The notes under the pieces: model-generated
Told to the model about the DNA's origin: nothing
Database searches by the model: none
The model's input: only the letters and a program-made list of their open reading frames with translations
Translations under genes and position numbers: made by a program
Source of the DNA: Firmicutes bacterium UBA2595
Lineage (GTDB): Bacteria > Bacillota > Thermincolia > Thermincolales > UBA2595
Reading direction: 5' to 3'
Length of the DNA: 6,253 bases
NCBI GenBank assembly: GCA_002339745.1
Contig: DDKP01000133.1
Span: 8,003-14,255 of the forward strand
Shown here: one piece after another, positions 1 through 5,944 of the stretch
Numbering within the stretch: the first letter of the stretch is position 1
How the letters are laid out: the number at the start of each line of letters is the position of its first letter

Positions 1-551
1 TCCGGATGGTTAATATCGACACCTGTATCCAGAATCGCCACCGTTACTTCTGATCTTGGCCGGACCACACTCCATCCCTGTTCGGCATTAATCTTGGCCA
101 TTGCCCACTGCCTTGAATACTGGAGGTCGTTTGGTTTGCCCAGTGGTTTGTATATGTAGTTGAGCTGTGCATAATTAACAGATTTTTCTTTGGCCAGGTC
201 TGCCGCCAGCCTTTGCATGTCCGTTCCCGGTTCGGCTTTGGCCAAAATGTAACCCAGCCGCCTGTCACGGCGAAGCACTTTCATTTTGTACTTTTTTAAA
301 ACAGCGGCCTCATCGGCGGAACTGCCGGCCATTTGAAAAATTATCTCCCCATCTTTATATTCCGGCTGCGGCCTATCTGTCCGGACTCGCCGGTCTGCTG
401 CCCCGGCAGCCGGCTGGCGGTCGAGTGCCGTAAAGCCTGCTGACTGCCCTGTTTTTTTGACCAGAGAAGCAGCGGGAAGACCCTGTGCCAGAACTAACCC
501 GAAAACCATTACAGTCACAAAAACAAGCTTGATCCTGTTAATTTTCTTCAT
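1..551 (-). CDS. Secreted subtilisin-like serine peptidase (family S8), 5' part only
   Basis: Translation of the frame from the ATG at 551 stays open to the window edge (183 full codons), so the 3' part lies outside. Residues 1-30 form a signal peptide: basic start (MKKINRIK), a hydrophobic core, and possible cleavage after VLA (22) or LPA (27). A low-complexity Ala/Arg-rich linker follows. Residues 65-135 (YKDGEIIF...YILAKAEPG...SVNYAQLNYIY) look like the inhibitor-type propeptide of fervidolysin-like subtilases. Residues 145-160 (YSRQWAMAKINAEQGW) and VAILDTGVDINHP (171-183) are the start of the peptidase domain, with Asp175 as the first member of the Asp-His-Ser triad. His and Ser are beyond the edge. 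A GGAGGAG site sits 10 nt upstream. It is likely exported and self-processed. It is separated from pyk by a hairpin, so probably its own transcript. Substrate unknown. Confidence 0.9.
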   Translation of the reverse strand, partial: MKKINRIKLVFVTVMVFGLVLAQGLPAASLVKKTGQSAGFTALDRQPAAGAADRRVRTDRPQPEYKDGEIIFQMAGSSADEAAVLKKYKMKVLRRDRRLGYILAKAEPGTDMQRLAADLAKEKSVNYAQLNYIYKPLGKPNDLQYSRQWAMAKINAEQGWSVVRPRSEVTVAILDTGVDINHP

Positions 552-561
552 AAAGACTCTA

Positions 562-568
562 CTCCTCC
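562..568 (-). promoter_or_regulatory. Ribosome binding site of the subtilase gene
   Basis: Minus-strand GGAGGAG lies 10 nt before the ATG at 551. It supports that start, which is also the only one giving a complete signal peptide. Confidence 0.75.
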
Positions 569-582
569 AATTCTTGGCCAGT

Positions 583-604
583 TTGACCTGTCGGGACAGT
601 TCAA
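583..604. repeat. 22-nt interrupted palindrome in the subtilase leader
   Basis: The sequence is TTGA-C-CTGTC-GG-GACAG-T-TCAA: nine of ten arm positions pair, with one mismatch at position 5. It lies 32 nt upstream of the subtilase start codon. The form fits an operator for a dimeric regulator or a small RNA hairpin; the regulator cannot be named from sequence. No convincing -35/-10 pair was found in the 183-nt spacer 552-734, so its position relative to the transcription start is unknown. Confidence 0.4.
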
Positions 605-690
605 TCAAAAACAGCTAGAAATAACAATTCCACATTAAACCAGTAAAACCTGCAATTACCCGGTACATTTTTTATCGGCATACACGAAAT

Positions 691-715
691 AGGAGATGGG
701 GTTCTCCCATCTCCT
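691..715 (-). terminator. Terminator-like hairpin after pyk
   Basis: AGGAGATGGG (691-700) and CCCATCTCCT (706-715) form a perfect 10-bp stem with a 5-nt loop, 19 nt past the pyk stop codon. Read on the minus strand the stem is followed by ATTTCGTG, so the U-run is short. It is probably the end of the pfkA-pyk transcript, either as an inefficient intrinsic terminator or as a 3'-end stabilising stem. Confidence 0.6.
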
Positions 716-734
716 TCAATATAAAATCTGGCTT

Positions 735-2486
735 CTACAGTACTTTTGTGGCCCCCCTGTAAACAAGTCCCCTGGCTCCGTCCACGGTGACCGTTGTCCC
801 GGTCTCCAGGATGGATGTGGCGCCATTGACTCCCACTATTACCGGAATTCCCATATTAAGTCCCACAATCGCCGCGTGAGAAGTAAGCCCCCCTGTTTCC
901 GTAATTATCGCGGCGGCCTTCTCTATGGCGGGAATAAAATCACGGTCAGTGGAGACTGTAACCAAAATGTCTCCCGGGTCGATATTATTCACGGCTTCCC
1001 TAGCTGTTTTAACTACTTTAACCTTACCCGTTACTGCCCGGACACCTATCCCCGAGCCCCTGGCAATTACATCTCCGACTATATGCACCTTGAGCATATT
1101 GGTAGTGCCCGGGACTCCCACCGGGATACCGGCAGTTATTACTACCAGGTCACCGCATTTTATCAGGCCGGCAGCTAATGAGGTCTGGATAGCAGCCTCT
1201 ATCATTTCATCCGTACCCCTGGTTTCGGAAACCAAAAGAGGTATTACTCCCCACACCAGGGTGAGTTTCCGTACGACCTCCATCTTAGGCGTAACAGCTA
1301 TGACTCGCGCCTTTGGCCTGTACTTGGAGACCATCCGGGCGGTATGCCCTGATTTGGTTGACGTAATAATGGCAGTGGCCCCCAGATCAAGGGCTGTCGT
1401 ACAAGTTGCATGGCTGATAGCATCTGTCACTGTCCGTGTGGGAGAGATCGCTTTTCTGCCCAGCAGTTCTTCAAATCCCAGCGCCCGTTCCGTTCTAACG
1501 GCAATCCTGTTCATCATTGCCACCGCCTCCACAGGAAACCTGCCAGAAGCAGTTTCGCCAGAAAGCATGATGGCGTCTGTCCCATCAAATATGGCGTTGG
1601 CCACATCGGTGGCTTCCGCCCTGGTCGGTCGAGGATTGTTGATCATTGACTCCAGCATCTGGGTTGCTGTGATCACCGGTTTCCCCAAGCGATTGCATTT
1701 TTCAATAATCATCTTCTGGATTAGAGGGACCTCTTCAGTAGGGATCTCGACTCCCATGTCCCCCCTGGCTACCATGACTCCGTCGGCCACTTTCAGGATT
1801 TCATCAATGTTTTCAACACCCTGGTGGCTTTCGATTTTCGCAATGACATGGATGTCGGAATCGTGTCCCTCCAGGATTTTTCTTATAGCCAGAACATCGG
1901 CTGCTGTTCTGACGAATGATGCCGCAATAAAGTCAAAGCCGTTCTCAACTCCAAAGCTGATATCGGCTACATCTTTCTCCGTTACCGCCGGCAGGTTAAC
2001 CTCTACTCCCGGAAGATGCACATTTTTTCGGCTGCCCAGTTCGCCTCCGTTCAGAACTTTGCACCGAACTTCCGTCTCTTCCACTGACTGGACCTGTAGC
2101 TCGATGAGCCCGTCAGCCAGGAGTATCCGGGACCCCGGCCGGACATCTTCAGGCAGGCCCTTGTAGCTTATAGAGAGGCGCTCCGCTGTCCCGGTGATCT
2201 CCTCTGTTGTCAGTACCAGAGTGCTGCCCTCAAACAGGGTAATTCTTTCGTTTTCAACTGGACCGGTCCGGATTTCCGGACCTTTGGTGTCCAGCATGAT
2301 TCCGACGACCGTGCCCATTTCCCCGGCCGCCTGCCTGATAGCTTCAATACGCCTGGCGTGTTCTTCATGAGTACCGTGAGAAAAATTGAGCCTGGCAACA
2401 TTCATTCCGCTTTTGATCAACTGTTTGATGACCTCCACGGAATCGCTGGCGGGGCCGATGGTACAGACTATTTTTGTCCGGCGCAC
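735..2486 (-). CDS. pyk: Pyruvate kinase with extra C-terminal PEP-utiliser-like domain
   Basis: Transfers phosphate from phosphoenolpyruvate to ADP, giving pyruvate and ATP in the last step of glycolysis; cytosolic. With the chosen start it has 583 residues, close to the 587 of the Geobacillus enzyme. Family motifs are present: VRRTKIVCTIGPAS at the N-terminus, NVARLNFSHG, DTKGPEIRTG (66-75, with the Glu associated with K+-dependent enzymes), AASFVR, AKIE, MVARGDMGVEIP, and the signature around ITATQMLESM and PRPTRAEATDVANA. The last ~110 residues form the additional domain of Bacillus-type enzymes and carry GGLTSHAA (His537), a phosphohistidine-domain motif. Start: GTG at 2486 has GAGG 9 nt upstream and gives the usual VRRTKIV start; an in-frame GTG at 2501 would add five residues (MRCCP) but has no ribosome site. 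It lies 45 nt after pfkA, probably co-transcribed. Confidence 0.96.
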   Translation of the reverse strand: MRRTKIVCTIGPASDSVEVIKQLIKSGMNVARLNFSHGTHEEHARRIEAIRQAAGEMGTVVGIMLDTKGPEIRTGPVENERITLFEGSTLVLTTEEITGTAERLSISYKGLPEDVRPGSRILLADGLIELQVQSVEETEVRCKVLNGGELGSRKNVHLPGVEVNLPAVTEKDVADISFGVENGFDFIAASFVRTAADVLAIRKILEGHDSDIHVIAKIESHQGVENIDEILKVADGVMVARGDMGVEIPTEEVPLIQKMIIEKCNRLGKPVITATQMLESMINNPRPTRAEATDVANAIFDGTDAIMLSGETASGRFPVEAVAMMNRIAVRTERALGFEELLGRKAISPTRTVTDAISHATCTTALDLGATAIITSTKSGHTARMVSKYRPKARVIAVTPKMEVVRKLTLVWGVIPLLVSETRGTDEMIEAAIQTSLAAGLIKCGDLVVITAGIPVGVPGTTNMLKVHIVGDVIARGSGIGVRAVTGKVKVVKTAREAVNNIDPGDILVTVSTDRDFIPAIEKAAAIITETGGLTSHAAIVGLNMGIPVIVGVNGATSILETGTTVTVDGARGLVYRGATKVL

Positions 2487-2493
2487 TGGACAA

Positions 2494-2499
2494 CACCTC
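2494..2499 (-). promoter_or_regulatory. Ribosome binding site deciding the pyk start
   Basis: Minus-strand GAGGTG; its GAGG core ends 9 nt before the GTG at 2486. The alternative GTG at 2501 overlaps this region from upstream and has no purine-rich site of its own, so the shorter protein is preferred. Confidence 0.6.
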
Positions 2500-2517
2500 A
2501 CTAAAATCGGATTAACC

Positions 2518-2530
2518 GTAAACTGTTTAC
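2518..2530. repeat. Perfect 6+1+6 palindrome between pfkA and pyk
   Basis: GTAAAC-T-GTTTAC starts 1 nt beyond the pfkA stop codon and lies about 30 nt ahead of the pyk start. It has the outline of a small operator, loosely like a catabolite-response element but lacking the central CG. It has no U-run and only two G-C pairs per arm, so it is not a terminator. Confidence 0.4.
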
Positions 2531-2531
2531 A

Positions 2532-3494
2532 TCAAGTGGCCAAAATACCTGCCAGTTCATACATCGATTTGTTTATGGTTTTCTCTTGGCTGAGAGCGTA
2601 ATCAATATCAAAGTTTTTCAGGTTTCCGGAGACCACGCCTACCATCTTTTTGTCCTGGCCTTCTATCAACAAATCGACAGCCAGTGCCCCCAGTCTGCTG
2701 GCTATTGTCCGGTCAAAAGCCGTGGGCGTCCCTCCTCTCTGGATATGGCCGAGAATAGTAACCTTAGTGTCAAAACCGGTTTTCTCTTTGATTACCCGTC
2801 CTATTTCCAGACCGCTGCCGACTCCCTCCGCTACAATGATAATACTGTGTAGCTTTCCGCGTCTGTAACCCCGCCACAGCTTTTCTATTACTTCATCAAT
2901 ACTGACCTCGATTTCGGGAATTAAGATAGACTCAGCCCCGCCGGCCAGTCCCGCTTCCAGGGCAATAAAGCCGGAATTCCGTCCCATCACCTCAATGACA
3001 TAAGTTCTCTCATGGGAAGTGGCCGTGTCCCTAATCTTATTGATAGCATCAACAACGTTGTTAACCGCCGTATCAAACCCGATGCAGTAATCGGTGCAGG
3101 GAATGTCATTATCAATGGTACCGGGGACGCCTATGAATTTAACTCCCTGCTCGTCACTGAGGCACTTGGCGCCCCTGAAGGAACCGTCGCCCCCGATGAC
3201 AACAAGGCCTTCAATTCCATACGCCCGAAGGTTTTCGGCAGCCTTTCGGCGGCCTTCCGGAGACCTGAACGTCTCCGACCGGGCGGTCCGTAAAATTGTC
3301 CCCCCGCGGTGGATAATGTCAGCGACGGAACTGAGATTCATTTCCCTGAATTCGCCGTTGATCAGGCCGGAGAAACCCCGCTGGACGCCTATTACTTCCA
3401 ACCCGCTAAAAATAGCCTTTCTTACCACTGCCCTGATGGCAGAGTTCATGCCGGGAGCATCTCCACCGCTGGTTAAGACACCGATGCGTTTCAT
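2532..3494 (-). CDS. pfkA: ATP-dependent 6-phosphofructokinase
   Basis: Phosphorylates fructose 6-phosphate to fructose 1,6-bisphosphate with ATP, the committing step of glycolysis; normally a homotetramer. The 320 residues match the family length (about 319-320). Visible motifs: TSGGDAPGMN (8-17), GGDGS (101-105), PGTIDND (124-130, catalytic base Asp128), MGRNSG (170-175), VAEG (Glu223) and GHIQRGG (249-255). Gly104 and Gly125 are the small residues of ATP-using rather than pyrophosphate-using enzymes. Effector-site residues are kept (Arg21, Arg25, Arg155, Glu188, Arg212, Lys214), so ADP activation and PEP inhibition are expected. Odd: position 244, equivalent to E. coli Arg243 that contacts the sugar phosphate from the neighbouring subunit, is Lys. 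The ATG at 3494 has AGGGGG 7 nt upstream. It heads the pfkA-pyk pair and follows a terminator, so it should have its own promoter. Confidence 0.97.
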   Translation of the reverse strand: MKRIGVLTSGGDAPGMNSAIRAVVRKAIFSGLEVIGVQRGFSGLINGEFREMNLSSVADIIHRGGTILRTARSETFRSPEGRRKAAENLRAYGIEGLVVIGGDGSFRGAKCLSDEQGVKFIGVPGTIDNDIPCTDYCIGFDTAVNNVVDAINKIRDTATSHERTYVIEVMGRNSGFIALEAGLAGGAESILIPEIEVSIDEVIEKLWRGYRRGKLHSIIIVAEGVGSGLEIGRVIKEKTGFDTKVTILGHIQRGGTPTAFDRTIASRLGALAVDLLIEGQDKKMVGVVSGNLKNFDIDYALSQEKTINKSMYELAGILAT

Positions 3495-3501
3495 TAAGTA
3501 T

Positions 3502-3507
3502 CCCCCT
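3502..3507 (-). promoter_or_regulatory. Ribosome binding site of pfkA
   Basis: Minus-strand AGGGGG with a 7-nt spacer to the ATG at 3494; supports the start giving MKRIGVLTSGGDAPG. Confidence 0.7.
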
Positions 3508-3516
3508 CAGTCAGTA

Positions 3517-3537
3517 ACTAGAAGATTAGCGTCTAGT
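3517..3537. repeat. Inverted repeat in the pfkA leader
   Basis: ACTAGA (3517-3522) and TCTAGT (3532-3537) are perfect inverted copies 9 nt apart, centred about 33 nt before the pfkA start codon. Possible operator or weak leader stem. The rest of the 194-nt spacer 3495-3688 holds the accA terminator; I could not fix a clear -35/-10 pair for pfkA. Confidence 0.35.
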
Positions 3538-3590
3538 GCTGTGCGCAGCCTGTAACAACAACTCATGATTACAAATAAATCAGATAATAT

Positions 3591-3628
3591 AAAAAATTGG
3601 AAGGTTTGCGACAGCAAACCATCCTTCC
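3591..3628 (-). terminator. Intrinsic terminator of the accD-accA transcript
   Basis: On the minus strand GGAAGG-AT-GGTTTGC, loop TGTC, GCAAACC-TTCC is followed by AATTTTTTA. The inner 7-bp stem is perfect, and the outer GGAA/TTCC pairs extend it past a short bulge. The hairpin and U-run lie about 60 nt past the accA stop, separating acetyl-CoA carboxylase genes from pfkA-pyk. Confidence 0.85.
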
Positions 3629-3688
3629 TCATTGTAAGCCTTTAAAACATCATTTCAACTAATCACTAGCCATTAATCACTACATATT

Positions 3689-4648
3689 CTATCCTGAAAC
3701 AAATTGTCCTATGCTGCGAAATTTTTTATACCGTTTGTCCAGGAGGGCTTCCGCCGGCTGCTTCTTTAGGGCGTTTAGGGCCTTTTGCAGGCACTTGCCG
3801 AGAGTCTTGGCTGTTTCTTCGGGATTTTTGTGAGCGCCGCCCAGCGGCTCAGGAACTATCTCATCGATAACTCCCAGTTCCTTTAGATTGGAGGCCGTCA
3901 TTTTCATGGCTTCTACCGCTTCCTGGGTCCTGCTAGGGTCTTTCCACAGGATTGAGGCAAATGATTCGGGGGAAATAACTGAGTAGATAGCATTCTCCAG
4001 CATCATGATATGGTCCCCGACAGCTATGGCCAGAGCGCCCCCGCTGCCACCCTCCCCGATAATCACCGGTATCACCGGCACTCTCAGGGTAGACATCCTT
4101 ATCAGGTTGGCCGATATTGCCCAGGCTTGACCCCGCTCCTCTGCGCCGATTCCGCAGTATGCTCCCTTGGTATCCACAAAGGTTATCACCGGCCTCCCGA
4201 ATTTTTCAGCCTGTTCCATCAGCCTTAAGGCCTTCCGGTTACCCTCAGGGTGAGCCATCCCAAAATTCCTGGCCAGGTTTTCCTTGGTGTCCTTGCCCTT
4301 GGCGTGGCCGATAACCGTTACCGGTTGCCCATGTAACCTGGCAATCCCGCCGATTACGGAGCGGTCTTCCCCAAAATAACGGTCTCCGTGCAGTTCCATG
4401 AAATCCTCAAAGATCAGCTTGATGTAATCAAGGGTGCCCGGTCGTTCGGGATGCCTGGCAATGATCACTCTTTGCCACGGGCTTAAATTACCGTATATCT
4501 CTTTTTTCAGGATTTCCGCTCTGGCCTGTAATGTTTTGATTTCTTCTGAAAGGTCAATCCCTTTTTCACTGCTGAAACTCTTTAATTCATTTATTTTTGC
4601 TTCCAGCTCGGCAAGCGGTTTTTCAAAATCCATCAGCAGGCTAGACAT
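3689..4648 (-). CDS. accA: Acetyl-CoA carboxylase carboxyltransferase subunit alpha
   Basis: With AccD it forms the carboxyltransferase that moves CO2 from carboxybiotin on AccB to acetyl-CoA, giving malonyl-CoA for fatty acid synthesis. It has 319 residues, the same as the E. coli protein. An N-terminal helical segment starts DFEKPLAELEAKI (7-19). The core shows ARHPERPGTLDYI, GDRYFGEDRSVIGGIARL, GHAKGKDTKENLARNFGM, GAEERGQ (168-174), GEGGSGGALA (198-207) and YSVISPESFASILWKD, ending with ELGVIDEIVPEPLGGAH. Odd: the usual DTPGAY is DTKGAY here (Lys161), read unambiguously from AAG. The chosen ATG at 4648 overlaps the accD end by 8 nt and has GGAGG 8 nt upstream; a second ATG at 4633 would remove five residues. 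Overlap implies translational coupling with accD and equal output of the two subunits. Confidence 0.96.
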   Translation of the reverse strand: MSSLLMDFEKPLAELEAKINELKSFSSEKGIDLSEEIKTLQARAEILKKEIYGNLSPWQRVIIARHPERPGTLDYIKLIFEDFMELHGDRYFGEDRSVIGGIARLHGQPVTVIGHAKGKDTKENLARNFGMAHPEGNRKALRLMEQAEKFGRPVITFVDTKGAYCGIGAEERGQAWAISANLIRMSTLRVPVIPVIIGEGGSGGALAIAVGDHIMMLENAIYSVISPESFASILWKDPSRTQEAVEAMKMTASNLKELGVIDEIVPEPLGGAHKNPEETAKTLGKCLQKALNALKKQPAEALLDKRYKKFRSIGQFVSG

Positions 4649-5501
4649 TGTCCGTTCCTCCGGTAGTATGTAAGTCTAAAAGTTTGGCCAGAGTCTCCCT
4701 GATCTGTGTCCTGGGTACAACCAAGTCTACAAACCCGTGTTCCAGCAAAAACTCAGCAGTCTGGAAACCCTCAGGCAGTTTCTGCTTCATGGCCTGCTCA
4801 ATAACTCTCGGCCCAGCAAAACCAATAAGGGCTGCCGGTTCAGCAAGGATAATATCGGCCCTGGAGGCAAAACTGGCCGAGACCCCTCCGGTAGTAGGGT
4901 CGGTGAGAACCGAAATATACAAAAGGCCGGCTTCATGAAACCTGGCCAGAGCTCCACATGTCTTTGCCATCTGCATTAGAGAAATAATTCCTTCCTGCAT
5001 TCTGGCCCCGCCCGAAGCAGTAAAAATCACCAGCGGGAGCCTCTTCTCAATAGCTCTTTCTATAGCCCGGGTAACTTTTTCGCCTACTACAGAGCCCATG
5101 CTTCCCATTATAAAGAAGGGGTCCATAACCCCTATCACAACCTTAATGCCGCTGATTGTGGCCTCACCCGTTATAATGGCTTCTTTTGACCTCGAAGTCT
5201 TTTGAGCTTCAGCGATTTTTTCGGGGTAATCCGTAAACTCCAGGGGGTTCCCTGACTCAAGGCCGGCGTTAAGCTCGACGAAACTGCCTTCATCGACCAC
5301 GGAATTAATTCTCTCCCATGCCCCCATCCGAAAATGATACCCGCATTTGGTGCATGCTTTCATCGTTTTATCCAGATCTTTGATAAACAGGATTTCACCA
5401 CAAACCGGGCATTTTTGCAATAAACCCTCAGGTATGTCTTTCTTTACGGTATCCGCATGTACCGTAACATACTTGGGTTTACGAAACAAGTCTTTTAACA
5501 T
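4641..5501 (-). CDS. accD: Acetyl-CoA carboxylase carboxyltransferase subunit beta (zinc-ribbon)
   Basis: Beta half of the carboxyltransferase that forms malonyl-CoA together with AccA. The 286 residues fit the family. A Cys4 zinc ribbon stands at the N-terminus: CPVC (31-34) and CTKC (50-53), in the usual CX2C-X15-CX2C spacing, followed by the conserved GYHFRM. The crotonase-fold core has TGEATISGIKVVIGVMD, MGSMGSVVGEK, TASGGARMQEG (161-171), LTDPTTGGVSASFA and EPAALIGFAGPRVIEQ. The start ATG at 5501 gives the expected MLKDLFRKPKYV; its ribosome site is poor (GGGGTG about 12 nt upstream), so expression may depend on translation of the small gene 64 nt upstream. Stop codon TAG lies within the accA start region (ATGTCTAG). 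Confidence 0.96.
   Translation of the reverse strand: MLKDLFRKPKYVTVHADTVKKDIPEGLLQKCPVCGEILFIKDLDKTMKACTKCGYHFRMGAWERINSVVDEGSFVELNAGLESGNPLEFTDYPEKIAEAQKTSRSKEAIITGEATISGIKVVIGVMDPFFIMGSMGSVVGEKVTRAIERAIEKRLPLVIFTASGGARMQEGIISLMQMAKTCGALARFHEAGLLYISVLTDPTTGGVSASFASRADIILAEPAALIGFAGPRVIEQAMKQKLPEGFQTAEFLLEHGFVDLVVPRTQIRETLAKLLDLHTTGGTDNV
4657..4661 (-). promoter_or_regulatory. Ribosome binding site of accA inside accD
   Basis: GGAGG within the last accD codons, 8 nt before the accA ATG at 4648; it decides this start over the ATG at 4633. Confidence 0.75.
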
Positions 5502-5565
5502 TATAGGTTCAGCACCCCATCTCTCCGTTTTAAAGAAAGAAAAAGAACAACCTGCACTGCCGTTT

Positions 5566-5763
5566 TTATCTCACAGTAGCATTAAGTACTTCCATAGCTT
5601 CATCAACTTCCGATTCCGGGACCAGAATCTCCACCGCACTGGTATCACCTAATTGGGGTAACCCGATGGTACGCAACATTACCAGCAGTCCTTCGTCATT
5701 CAGCACTTTTTGTAGGGATTCAGCGACTGTCTTGTTTGGTGCAATATACACCACTGTCCACAT
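5566..5763 (-). CDS. Small DUF2007-like protein of unknown function
   Basis: 65 residues: begins MWTVVYIAPNKTVAESLQKV and continues with a short acidic, beta-alpha-beta style pattern ending VEILVPESEVDEAMEVLNA. The VYIAPN...AESL..VL..EGLLVMLR arrangement resembles DUF2007, a family labelled as putative signal transducing proteins; function is not established. No signal peptide, membrane helix or metal motif is visible, so it should be cytosolic. Start: the ATG at 5763 has GGGGGG 8 nt upstream. An in-frame GTG at 5787 would add eight residues that include the ribosome site itself, so I reject it. It lies 64 nt upstream of accD in the same direction with no terminator between, so it is probably co-transcribed with accD-accA. 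Family assignment is by eye. Confidence 0.75.
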   Translation of the reverse strand: MWTVVYIAPNKTVAESLQKVLNDEGLLVMLRTIGLPQLGDTSAVEILVPESEVDEAMEVLNATVR

Positions 5764-5771
5764 GTCCAAAG

Positions 5772-5777
5772 CCCCCC
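5772..5777 (-). promoter_or_regulatory. Ribosome binding site deciding the start of the small protein
   Basis: Six consecutive G on the minus strand, 8 nt before the ATG at 5763. It is G-rich rather than a canonical GGAGG but is the only candidate for either start. Confidence 0.5.
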
Positions 5778-5811
5778 AATTCCCCACGTCTCCTGTGTAG
5801 GCGCGTCAACG

Positions 5812-5833
5812 AATACTCTTTTCGACTAGTATT
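5812..5833. repeat. Inverted repeat upstream of the DUF2007-like gene
   Basis: AATACT (5812-5817) and AGTATT (5828-5833) are perfect inverted copies with a 10-nt gap, about 50 nt ahead of the small gene. Possible operator or leader stem; no convincing promoter was located in 5788-5944. Confidence 0.3.
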
Positions 5834-5861
5834 GGCTGGATTCCTTCATTTTTAAACCAAA

Positions 5862-5883
5862 AGTTTCATTTGAAAAAGAAACT
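5862..5883. repeat. Second inverted repeat between mtrB and the small gene
   Basis: AGTTTC (5862-5867) and GAAACT (5878-5883) again have 6-nt arms and a 10-nt gap. On the minus strand the repeat is followed by TTTGGTTT, so it could be a weak low-GC terminator after mtrB or a binding site. Confidence 0.3.
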
Positions 5884-5900
5884 CAGCAATATAAAATTCA

Positions 5901-5931
5901 CAATAAAATCCAGAGCCTGTTTCTCCCTGGA
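5901..5931 (-). terminator. Possible intrinsic terminator of mtrB
   Basis: On the minus strand TCCAG-GG-AG, a 7-nt loop, then CT-CTGGA forms a 7-bp stem with a 2-nt bulge and is followed by TTTTATTG. It begins about 13 nt past the mtrB stop. The stem is short and the U-run interrupted, so read-through into the downstream genes is plausible. Confidence 0.45.
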
Positions 5932-5944
5932 CTGCTTTATCCAA

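Noticed and set aside
44..268. A 74-codon minus-strand frame at the left edge
   Set aside because: It lies in another frame of the subtilase gene, whose translation shows signal peptide, propeptide and catalytic Asp motif.
552..690. Promoter for the subtilase gene, e.g. TTGCAG-N17-TGGAAT on the minus strand
   Set aside because: Only 3/6 and 4/6 consensus matches; several equally weak pairs exist in this AT-rich spacer.
925..2166. A 413-codon open frame on the plus strand opposite pyk
   Set aside because: It mirrors the pyk reading frame on the other strand, has a Ser/Thr/Pro-rich translation without domain character, and pyk itself is certain.
2487..2501. Upstream GTG start for pyk adding MRCCP
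   Set aside because: No ribosome site precedes it, while the GTG at 2486 has GAGG at 9 nt and gives the normal N-terminus.
2518..2530. Catabolite-response element
   Set aside because: The central CG of the cre consensus is absent and the 3' half does not fit, so I keep it only as an unnamed palindrome.
5788..5944. TRAP-type NAG repeats or an attenuator near mtrB or accD
   Set aside because: No run of regularly spaced GAG/UAG triplets is present in the leaders on the minus strand.
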